From Deltaproteobacteria bacterium RIFOXYA12_FULL_61_11 (GTDB lineage Bacteria; Bdellovibrionota_F; JAHFAK01; YA12-FULL-61-11), in assembly GCA_001799195.1 (NCBI GenBank), contig MGSU01000175.1, forward strand, positions 3,188 to 8,605: DNA of 5,418 nt, read 5' to 3'. The position numbers and the translations under genes are program-made. The notes below the pieces were generated by a model that made no database searches, was not told the DNA's origin, and was given only the letters and a program-made list of their open reading frames with translations. Positions 1 to 5,418 of the stretch are shown here, piece by piece. Within the stretch, counting starts at the first letter, position 1; every line of letters begins with the position of its first letter.

Positions 1-692
1 GGATTGAGCTCCGGGGGGCTGACCAGCGGGTAGAGGTACTCGATGCCCCTTGCCGAATTGGAGAGGGTGAGCGGTTCCCCTTGCACCTTGGCAGGGGCTG
101 GTTTCCCCCCCGCGACAGCCCAGTCGTATTCGAAGACCCGGCCGAGAGCCGAGGCGAAGGCCGGGCTGGTCACGATCACCCCTACCTCGTGGATATGCTG
201 CAGCGAGCGCCAGTCGAAGTTCTGACTCCCCACGAAGCTGGTGGTGTGGTCGAGGACGAAATATTTGGCGTGATTGACCCCCCCGGCGGTCTTCGAGAGG
301 TCGGTGAGGCGCAGTTCTACCCCTTTGGCGGTTTGCAAGCGCTTCATGGTCTCCGGGTAGGTGGTGCTCATCTTCTTCTCCACCAAGACCCTGGTGGAAA
401 GTCCGTTGCGCACGCGCGAGAGGAGCAGGTCGAGCACGGCCTCGAGGTCGGTACCGGGTTCGCTGGAGAGGTAAAACTGGTTGAGGAGTAAGGTTTTCTT
501 TGCGCTTGCGAGCAGCTCCCGCCACACCGTCGAGGCCTCACGTACCTCGGGGCGATCAAGGTCGGTCTCGGACGGCACGCTTTCGACCAGTTCCAGAACG
601 AGCCCCGACTCTTCCTGCGGGGAACTCGCATAGACTGACCCGGCCCAGAGAAGGATAGCTCCCACGAGCCCGAGGAGACGCGAATTAACCAT
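1..692 (-). CDS. Secreted phospholipase D-like protein (partial, C-terminus beyond window edge)
   Basis: The minus-strand frame from the ATG at 690-692 stays open for 230 codons to the window edge. Residues 1-22 look like a Sec signal peptide: an Arg near the N-terminus, a hydrophobic stretch (about 6-18) and a VYA|SS cleavage site, so the product is probably periplasmic or secreted. The mature part contains one complete PLD catalytic motif, HxKx4Dx6GSxN: H141, K143, D148, G155, S156, N158, followed by E169. The PLD superfamily hydrolyses or transfers phosphodiesters through a covalent phospho-histidine; most members pair two HKD motifs. A second motif, if present, lies past position 1. The substrate (phospholipid, cardiolipin or nucleic acid) cannot be told from this fragment. 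The start overlaps the stop of the upstream HDOD gene by 8 bp, with GAGG seven bases before it, so the two are probably translationally coupled. The family is well supported; the substrate is unknown. Confidence 0.87.
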   Translation of the reverse strand, partial: MVNSRLLGLVGAILLWAGSVYASSPQEESGLVLELVESVPSETDLDRPEVREASTVWRELLASAKKTLLLNQFYLSSEPGTDLEAVLDLLLSRVRNGLSTRVLVEKKMSTTYPETMKRLQTAKGVELRLTDLSKTAGGVNHAKYFVLDHTTSFVGSQNFDWRSLQHIHEVGVIVTSPAFASALGRVFEYDWAVAGGKPAPAKVQGEPLTLSNSARGIEYLYPLVSPPELN

Positions 693-1656
693 CGAAGTGC
701 CTCATGTGATAGCGGAATTGCTCGAAGTAATCGTCAAGGTCCCTGGTGAGGGTGGCCTCGGGAGTAGTGTCTCCGAGACGTTCCATCTCTTCCTTGAGCC
801 ATTCCACGCCGAATTCCTTGCGCTGATCCAAATACGTGGCGCACGCGGCGGCTATCCGCACCTGGCGGAGCAGTTCGTCCTTGCCCAGGCGTTGGTCGTC
901 TTGGAAATACTCGACGACATTGACCAGGCGGAGGTCGAGCTTCCAGGTGCATAGGAGCAGTCCTCCGAGCTGGGGCGAGAGGACGTCGCTGAAACGTTGG
1001 AAGGTTTTCCACTCCACGGGTTCTTTTTTTTCTCCGAGCTTAGCCCGGAGATCAGCGGCCAGATTGAAGAGAAGGAGCGGACTGGACAGGGCGAACAGGG
1101 CTCCGAGGTAGGCGAACTCTTCGTAGAGCTTGTTCTTCCGCGCCAAGCGGCCGGACAAGAAGGCAGTCAGGCACGCATGTCTCCAGAGCTGGTCCGCGGT
1201 CTCGTGGTAGTCCACGCACTTGTCGAAGAATTGTTGGGAGGGCGCGGAGAAGAGGTGGGCCCTCACGTCCTCCATGCCCAAGCGTAAGACGGCGAAGTCG
1301 AGTGAGGAGGTTCGCTTGCCCTCGTTCTTCGCGGAGGTGTTGGCCGCGTTGAGTACCCGGAGGATGCATTGGGGATCACAACGCAAGAGGTCCAGGATTT
1401 CCCGCTTCTGCGTGTGTTGGACCGTCGAACGTTTGCGAATGGCCTCGGATAGGACCTTGGTCCTGGGGATGCTCAGGGGGCGTTCGAGCACCGCTTTCTT
1501 CAAATAGTCGAAGAAGACGATCTCTTGGGTGCTGAAGCTGGCAAGACCCAACCCCTCTACCGAAGTGGTGATTTGACGGAAGTAATAGAGACTGGGGTTC
1601 TCGAGCTTACTGACCGTACCCCCCTGATGATAAATATTACTCTCGCGTTCGTCCAT
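685..1656 (-). CDS. HDOD-domain signalling protein
   Basis: This 323-residue soluble protein matches the HDOD pattern, a degenerate relative of HD phosphohydrolases found in bacterial signalling proteins. Visible landmarks are the first helices with CDPQCILRVLNAAN (93-106), the LDFAVLRLGMEDV segment (119-131), W158 and H160 in LWRHACLTA, the GALFALSSPLLLF helix (185-197) where metal-binding HD proteins carry a GLLHDIG-like sequence, and SPQLGGLLLCTWKLD (227-241), the counterpart of the usual HxxxGxxLLxxW segment. The HD metal ligands are replaced by F188-A189, so hydrolase activity is not expected; a protein-interaction or regulatory role is typical of the family. No receiver, GGDEF, EAL or kinase domain is fused. 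The first ~45 residues and the acidic tail (about 285-323) match nothing I recognise. The ATG start is backed by a strong Shine-Dalgarno sequence. It is the first gene of the leftward unit, coupled to the PLD-like gene. Confidence 0.85.
   Translation of the reverse strand: MDERESNIYHQGGTVSKLENPSLYYFRQITTSVEGLGLASFSTQEIVFFDYLKKAVLERPLSIPRTKVLSEAIRKRSTVQHTQKREILDLLRCDPQCILRVLNAANTSAKNEGKRTSSLDFAVLRLGMEDVRAHLFSAPSQQFFDKCVDYHETADQLWRHACLTAFLSGRLARKNKLYEEFAYLGALFALSSPLLLFNLAADLRAKLGEKKEPVEWKTFQRFSDVLSPQLGGLLLCTWKLDLRLVNVVEYFQDDQRLGKDELLRQVRIAAACATYLDQRKEFGVEWLKEEMERLGDTTPEATLTRDLDDYFEQFRYHMRHFDG
700..703 (-). promoter_or_regulatory. Ribosome binding site for the PLD-like gene
   Basis: GAGG on the minus strand lies 7 bases before the ATG at 692, inside the last codons of the HDOD gene. 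It supports this start, which also places a proper signal peptide at the N-terminus. Confidence 0.5.
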
Positions 1657-1666
1657 ATTCGGGCCG

Positions 1667-1676
1667 CCTCCTCCTC
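1667..1676 (-). promoter_or_regulatory. Strong Shine-Dalgarno sequence for the HDOD gene
   Basis: On the minus strand this reads GAGGAGGAGG, ending 10 bases before the ATG at 1656. It fixes the HDOD start and suggests efficient translation, unlike the divergent gene, which has no clear Shine-Dalgarno sequence. Confidence 0.75.
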
Positions 1677-1691
1677 GTCCCGGCGAACTCC

Positions 1692-1720
1692 TTGCCTGAC
1701 GATGGGAATACCACTAGAAT
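1692..1720 (+). promoter_or_regulatory. Predicted sigma-70-like promoter of the radical SAM-sugar transferase-ribF unit
   Basis: TTGCCT (1692-1697) and TAGAAT (1715-1720) are separated by exactly 17 bases and match the -35 and -10 consensus at 4 and 5 of 6 positions. Transcription would start near 1727, giving a leader of about 32 bases before the ATG at 1759. This supports 1759 as the start, because the in-frame ATGs further upstream (for example 1702) would lie before the transcript begins. This is a prediction from sequence only. Confidence 0.55.
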
Positions 1721-1723
1721 GCC

Positions 1724-1735
1724 CCAGTGTACTGG
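1724..1735. promoter_or_regulatory. Short inverted repeat, candidate operator between the divergent promoters
   Basis: CCAGT-GT-ACTGG is a perfect 5-bp inverted repeat with a 2-bp centre. It covers the minus-strand -10 element and the predicted plus-strand start point. A dimeric regulator bound here would affect both units. The arms are short, so chance is possible, and no regulator gene is in the window. Confidence 0.3.
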
Positions 1736-1753
1736 ATTTTCTTACTTTCGCAA
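1726..1753 (-). promoter_or_regulatory. Predicted sigma-70-like promoter of the HDOD-PLD unit
   Basis: On the minus strand TTGCGA (1748-1753) and TACACT (1726-1731) are separated by 16 bases, each matching consensus at 4 of 6 positions. Transcription would start near 1719, leaving a leader of about 60 bases before the HDOD start. It faces the plus-strand promoter, and the two RNA polymerase footprints would overlap. Confidence 0.4.
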
Positions 1754-1758
1754 TCACG

Positions 1759-3207
1759 ATGAGAATTCTGTTGACCTATCCGCCCTATCCCGGCCGCGGG
1801 ACCCCCATGGTGTCGCAGAACCGCCAGTTCCAGTGGTTCTCCAAGGGCTCGCACATCTACCCGGTTCTCCTGGGTTACGCTCATGCGCTCCTCAACCGTG
1901 CCGGCCACGAAACCCTGCTCCTCGATGCCGGCCTGGAACGGCTTGGTTGGTTGGCCTACCTGGAGCGCGTCCTCGACTTCTCGCCCGAGTTGATCGCCAT
2001 TGAGGTGAAGACTCCGGTCGTTCCACGGGCCTGGTGGGTGGTGGACCAATTGAAGGCCATGCTCCCGGGGTGCACGATCGCCCTGCTCGGGGACCACATC
2101 GCAGCGTTGCCCGAGGAGAGTTTCGCCCATTGCGGTGTGGATGTTTGCGTCGCCTCAGGACATTACGATCTCGAATTGCTGAACGTCTGCGCGTGGCTGG
2201 GCGGTGCTACCCCCGCTCGAGGCTCCTGGTTCCTGCGGCACGGCGACCGGATCGAGGCCGCTCTGCGTATTCCCGAGGGGGAGGAACGAGAACTCGACGA
2301 GGTACCTTTCATCGACCGCCGAGCGACCAAGGCCGTGCTGTATGGGGAAAAGTGGCGTCGTACCGATCGGTTCTTCTATATGATGGCCGGACGGGATTGT
2401 ACGTGGTCGAGGTGCACCTTCTGCAGTTGGACCTCTCTCTTCCGTCCTTACAAGGTCTTCTCTCCTCAACGGTACCTCGCGGAACTGCGTCACCTGGTCG
2501 AACACCATGGTGCCCTCGAGGTCTTCGACGATGCAGGGACCTTCCCCACCGGGCCCTGGTTGGAGGAATTCGCTTCCCGGTACCGTGCGGCGAAATTTCC
2601 CCGTTCGCTCGCCCTGTCGGGCAACATGCGCATGGCCCAGGTCGACGAGAACCTCGTGCGCACCCTGGCTTCGTGTGGTTTCCGCAAGCTCAAGATCGGT
2701 CTCGAGAGTGCCAACCAGGCCACCCTCGACCGTCTGGACAAAGGGTTGCAAATCGGGCGTTTCGAACACGGCCTCCGACTCCTCGCGGCAGCGGGGATAG
2801 CCGTACACCTGACCGTGATGGTCGGTTACCCGTGGGAGGGGCCAGCCGAGGTCGAACGCACGTACCACTTCGTCCGACGCTTGATGAAGGCCGGATTGAT
2901 CGAGTTCCTCCAGGCCACCATCGTGGTCCCGTATCCCGGGACCAGGATGCACGCCGAGGCCCTCGAACGCGGTTGGTTTGCCGTCGACCCGAACGAGTAC
3001 GAGGCGTTCGACATGACCGCACCCGTGCTGAGGACCCTCTTCCCCTCTCCAAAAGAAGTCCACCAGGCTTGTCGCAACCTCTATACCCTGCATTTCCATC
3101 CGCTCTTTCTCGCTCGCACCGCCTTGCACTTCAAGCGTCGCGGGGGGGCTGCTTTCTTGTTGCGCGGCCTGCAAGCCATGCGCGGGCATGTACGGGACTT
3201 CTCATGA
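1759..3207 (+). CDS. Cobalamin-binding-type radical SAM protein
   Basis: This 482-residue protein has the layout of class B (B12-binding) radical SAM enzymes. Residues 1 to about 150 form a Rossmann-like cobalamin-binding domain, beginning MRILLTYPPYPG and continuing with LLGYAHALLNRAGHETLLLDA. I see no DxHxxG motif, so cobalamin, if bound, would lack the usual His ligand. The radical SAM core spans about 205-410, with cluster cysteines C214, C219 and C222, the FDDAGTFPTG segment, a GLES motif with E316, and GYPWEG. The cysteine spacing is x4-x2 rather than the canonical x3-x2. The family uses a 4Fe-4S cluster and S-adenosylmethionine for radical methylations or rearrangements; the substrate here is unknown. 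The ATG at 1759 is chosen because the B12 domain starts there and because a promoter lies just upstream; a longer frame open to 1525 overlaps the HDOD gene. No Shine-Dalgarno sequence is evident. The stop overlaps the next start as ATGA, suggesting a role in polysaccharide or envelope synthesis (inference). Confidence 0.88.
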   Translation: MRILLTYPPYPGRGTPMVSQNRQFQWFSKGSHIYPVLLGYAHALLNRAGHETLLLDAGLERLGWLAYLERVLDFSPELIAIEVKTPVVPRAWWVVDQLKAMLPGCTIALLGDHIAALPEESFAHCGVDVCVASGHYDLELLNVCAWLGGATPARGSWFLRHGDRIEAALRIPEGEERELDEVPFIDRRATKAVLYGEKWRRTDRFFYMMAGRDCTWSRCTFCSWTSLFRPYKVFSPQRYLAELRHLVEHHGALEVFDDAGTFPTGPWLEEFASRYRAAKFPRSLALSGNMRMAQVDENLVRTLASCGFRKLKIGLESANQATLDRLDKGLQIGRFEHGLRLLAAAGIAVHLTVMVGYPWEGPAEVERTYHFVRRLMKAGLIEFLQATIVVPYPGTRMHAEALERGWFAVDPNEYEAFDMTAPVLRTLFPSPKEVHQACRNLYTLHFHPLFLARTALHFKRRGGAAFLLRGLQAMRGHVRDFS

Positions 3208-4553
3208 TCGCCACGTCTCCGCTCCTGATCATCCTCGACGCCGCAGTCTTCGTCCTGACCTGGTTGGTCTCCTGGACCTTGCGTTGGTCCCTCGAGGGAG
3301 TTCTCGGTTTTCCGATCAATCCTCTCTCCGGCTATCTCGAAGCCTTGGTGATCCTCCTCCCGGCTTGGCTCTTGGCCTGTCAGCTCTTCGGCCTGGACGC
3401 TCCCCAACGTTCCCTCCACTTCGTCCAACGTTACAAGGTGCTGCTCCGGCGCACCTTTCTGGCTGTCGTCGTGATCATCGCGGTCGACTTCTTCGTGCCC
3501 CGCTATGAACTCGGCAGGAGCGTGGTGCTGTTCTTCGCCCTGCTCCACCTACCGGTATGCATGGCCACGCGGGATGTGGTCTCGACGCTCCTGGGTACCC
3601 GCCGCCGCGTGCGTACCCTGATCGTCGGCACCGGCGAACCGGCTACCCGGTTGCTCCAACGTCTGGAGGACCTCTACGGAGCCCTGGTCGAGGTGCGGGG
3701 GTTTGTCGCTACGCAGCCCGGTTCCGACACCTGCTGCAACCATCCCGTGTTGGGGTTGCTGCCCGAGCTTGCCGACATCATCGATCGCCACCGCATCGAC
3801 ATGGCCTGTATCGCTTTGCCGCAACTCGGTCGGGACGAGCAGTTCACCCTGGTCGAGGCCGTGCTTGACCGTCCGATCACGATCAAGCTGCTTACCGATA
3901 GTTACAGTGTGATGACCAGCAGTTTCGAGTTGGAGATGCTCGGAGAATTGCCGCTGGTCACCCTGGAGAACCGGCAGCGCGGCCGCTTCCGGGAATGGGT
4001 CAAGATGTTGGTAGACCGGAGCGTCGCGCTCGGTTTCCTGGCCCTCCTCTGGCCCTTGCTGCTCTGCATTGGTCTTGCCATCGTCCTCGATTCCAGGGGC
4101 AAGGTGATCCTACGGCAGTTGCGGATCGGCAAGGACGGGAAGCCTTTCCACTTGTACAAGTTCAGGACCATGGTGGCAGATACTGACCTCTACGCGGTCA
4201 GCCCCCATACGCCGGAAGATCGTCGCATCACCCCTCTGGGCAAGCATTTACGGCGCTACAGCCTCGATGAGTTGCCGCAATTCCTCAATGTCCTCCTCGG
4301 GCATATGAGTCTGGTCGGCCCTCGGCCGGAAATGCCTTTCATCGTTGAGGGTTACCGTGGATGGGAGCGTCTCCGATTGCGCGTCCGCCCCGGGATCACC
4401 GGTCTGTGGCAAATACTCGGGCGCAAGGATCTGCCCTTGCACGAGCACCTCGAGTACGACCTCTACTATGTCATGAACCACACACTGCTCCTGGACGCGA
4501 TCATCTTGCTCAAGACCGTCCCGGCGCTGATCTTGCGCAAGGGGGCCTATTGA
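3204..4553 (+). CDS. Polyprenyl-phosphate sugar-phosphate transferase (exopolysaccharide/O-antigen initiating enzyme)
   Basis: This 449-residue membrane enzyme belongs to the WbaP/EpsB-type polyisoprenyl-phosphate hexose-1-phosphate transferases. These move a sugar phosphate from a nucleotide sugar to undecaprenyl phosphate at the cytoplasmic membrane, the first step of a repeat unit. Four N-terminal hydrophobic segments are visible (about 5-26, 45-64, 84-98, 105-121), then a cytosolic Rossmann-like domain starting near IVGTGE (140-145), a fifth hydrophobic segment (about 274-293) and the C-terminal catalytic domain. That domain carries KFRTM (319-323), the catalytic Asp-Glu pair D355-E356 in SLDELPQ, MSLVGPRPE (368-376) and RPGITGLWQ (395-403). 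All signature residues are present, so it should be active; the sugar cannot be read from sequence. The start lies in the ATGA overlap with the radical SAM gene. The frame is open far upstream, but that part is a shadow of the radical SAM gene. No strong ribosome site is seen, consistent with translational coupling. Confidence 0.93.
   Translation: MIATSPLLIILDAAVFVLTWLVSWTLRWSLEGVLGFPINPLSGYLEALVILLPAWLLACQLFGLDAPQRSLHFVQRYKVLLRRTFLAVVVIIAVDFFVPRYELGRSVVLFFALLHLPVCMATRDVVSTLLGTRRRVRTLIVGTGEPATRLLQRLEDLYGALVEVRGFVATQPGSDTCCNHPVLGLLPELADIIDRHRIDMACIALPQLGRDEQFTLVEAVLDRPITIKLLTDSYSVMTSSFELEMLGELPLVTLENRQRGRFREWVKMLVDRSVALGFLALLWPLLLCIGLAIVLDSRGKVILRQLRIGKDGKPFHLYKFRTMVADTDLYAVSPHTPEDRRITPLGKHLRRYSLDELPQFLNVLLGHMSLVGPRPEMPFIVEGYRGWERLRLRVRPGITGLWQILGRKDLPLHEHLEYDLYYVMNHTLLLDAIILLKTVPALILRKGAY
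4539..4545 (+). promoter_or_regulatory. Ribosome binding site for the ribF-like gene
   Basis: AAGGGGG lies 10 bases before the ATG at 4556, inside the last codons of the sugar transferase gene. It supports this start, only 2 bases after the preceding stop. Confidence 0.45.
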
Positions 4554-4555
4554 CC

Positions 4556-5418
4556 ATGCGGGTGTACCAGGATCACCTCGAACTGACGCCTTCGGACCAG
4601 GGCCGCGTCGTCACCATCGGCAATTTTGACGGATTGCACCTCGGTCATCGCCGTCTGTTCAGGGAAGTCCGCGAGCTCGCCGTGAGCAAGGGCTTGCGGT
4701 CGCTGGTCTTCACCTTCGCCGGACATTCCCGGCAACAGGAACACCAGGGGTTGTTGCAGAGCCTCGCCGAAAAGACCGACCAACTGGAGAGGCTCGGTCT
4801 CGACGAACTCTTGTACCAGCCCTTCGACCAGACCTTTGCTGCCATCGAAGCCGAGGATTTCGTTCGGCAGGTCCTGATCGAGCAGGTAGGTGTGAGAGCT
4901 CTGGTTGTCGGGTACAACTTCCGTTTCGGCCGGCAGGCCAGGGGCACCCCCGCCCTCCTGTCGGACTTCGCCCAGCAGCGAGCTTTCTCCCTGACCGTGA
5001 TCGAACCGGTCCGGTGGGAAGGCGCGATCGTCAGCAGCACGGCCATTCGGCACTTGCTCCTCTCGGGTGAAGTGGAATTGGCAAGAGCGTATCTCGGCCG
5101 ACCCTACCGCCTCACGGGAGAAGTCCTAGCGGGTGCCTCGCGGGGCAGGACGCTCAGCTATCCGACCTTGAACGTCTACAAGAGCGACTGCCTCTTCCCG
5201 CGTCCCGGCGTGTACGGTGGATGGGCGCGCTTGAAGGGTGCCGACCACGCAGCCATTGCCTACGTCGGTTCCTGTCCAACCTTCCGCGAAGAACGTCAAC
5301 GCCTCGAGGTCCATCTACTCGACCCCCTGGCCGTCACGGAACCGAAGGAGGTGTGCTTCGAATTCCTGAACTTCGTTCGGCCAGAGCGCGTTTTTGCCGA
5401 TGCCGAGGAGCTCAAAGA
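4556..5418 (+). CDS. ribF: Bifunctional riboflavin kinase/FMN adenylyltransferase (partial, 3' end beyond window)
   Basis: The 287 residues seen cover nearly all of a RibF protein (usually about 310). RibF phosphorylates riboflavin to FMN and adenylates FMN to FAD in the cytoplasm. The N-terminal adenylyltransferase domain shows TIGNFDGLHLGH (20-31), the nucleotidyltransferase signature, then VGYNFRFG and SSTAIR (160-165). The C-terminal kinase domain shows GRPYRLTGEV, the loop GASRGRTLSYPTLN (193-206) with T204 and N206 kept, PGVYGG, IAYVGSCPTF and LEVHLLD with the expected catalytic glutamate E251. Differences from the usual pattern are S195 and S201 where the kinase loop normally has glycines, L205 for the usual Ala in PTAN, and FAGHS in place of the common FxPHP near residues 52-56. 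It follows the sugar transferase by 2 bp, so it is probably co-transcribed. It may be the housekeeping copy or a divergent paralogue; the window cannot decide. Confidence 0.92.
   Translation, partial: MRVYQDHLELTPSDQGRVVTIGNFDGLHLGHRRLFREVRELAVSKGLRSLVFTFAGHSRQQEHQGLLQSLAEKTDQLERLGLDELLYQPFDQTFAAIEAEDFVRQVLIEQVGVRALVVGYNFRFGRQARGTPALLSDFAQQRAFSLTVIEPVRWEGAIVSSTAIRHLLLSGEVELARAYLGRPYRLTGEVLAGASRGRTLSYPTLNVYKSDCLFPRPGVYGGWARLKGADHAAIAYVGSCPTFREERQRLEVHLLDPLAVTEPKEVCFEFLNFVRPERVFADAEELK

Noticed and set aside
81-491. Plus-strand open frame of 136 codons at the left end
   Set aside because: It lies antisense to the PLD-like gene, whose minus-strand frame carries a signal peptide and a full catalytic motif. 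The plus-strand translation shows no recognisable domain.
1525-1758. N-terminal extension of the radical SAM protein from an upstream ATG
   Set aside because: The extra 78 residues overlap the HDOD start and the promoter region and resemble no domain. The B12-binding domain begins at 1759.
1657-1758. Riboswitch (for example cobalamin or FMN) in the intergenic region
   Set aside because: A B12-type enzyme and ribF made this worth checking, but 102 bp with two predicted promoters leaves leaders of only about 32 and 60 bases. These are too short for either riboswitch, and no conserved box or terminator hairpin is visible.
2155-3189. Minus-strand 344-codon open frame opposite the radical SAM gene
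   Set aside because: It has no recognisable domain and lies fully antisense to a gene with clear motifs; long antisense frames are common in GC-rich DNA.
2034-3203. Long upstream extension of the sugar transferase frame
   Set aside because: The first 390 codons are a shadow of the radical SAM gene, rich in Arg, Pro and Gly. The transferase's first membrane segment begins right after the ATG at 3204.
4547-5053. Minus-strand 168-codon open frame opposite ribF
   Set aside because: It is antisense to the conserved adenylyltransferase domain, and its translation shows no family signature.

Overview
This is a GC-rich, gene-dense stretch of a bacterial chromosome. A predicted signal peptide on one product and a multi-pass exopolysaccharide-type sugar-phosphate transferase fit a diderm (Gram-negative) bacterium. 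The sequence alone does not fix the phylum; something proteobacterial or a related GC-rich lineage is a guess. There is no sign of an insertion sequence, tRNA, rRNA or CRISPR array.

The window holds two divergent transcription units that leave from one 102-bp intergenic region (1657-1758). The leftward unit (minus strand) encodes an HDOD-domain signalling protein (685-1656). Its stop codon overlaps the start of a secreted phospholipase-D-like protein (start at 692) by 8 bp; that gene runs off the left edge. The rightward unit (plus strand) encodes a cobalamin-binding-type radical SAM protein (1759-3207), then a polyprenyl-phosphate sugar-phosphate transferase that starts exopolysaccharide or O-antigen repeat assembly (3204-4553, ATGA overlap). 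Last comes a RibF-type riboflavin kinase/FAD synthetase (4556 onward, 2-bp gap), cut by the right edge a few tens of residues before its expected end.

The intergenic region carries a good sigma-70-like promoter in each direction. The two are placed face to face so that each predicted start point falls in the other's -10 element, and a 12-bp inverted repeat covers the overlap. The two units may therefore be transcribed in a mutually exclusive or co-regulated way.

The most unusual points are the radical SAM cysteine motif (C-x4-C-x2-C instead of C-x3-C-x2-C), the tight translational coupling of that enzyme to a membrane sugar transferase, and a RibF with altered glycines in its kinase loop placed behind polysaccharide genes. 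A pathway joining these proteins is inference from gene order, not something the sequence proves.
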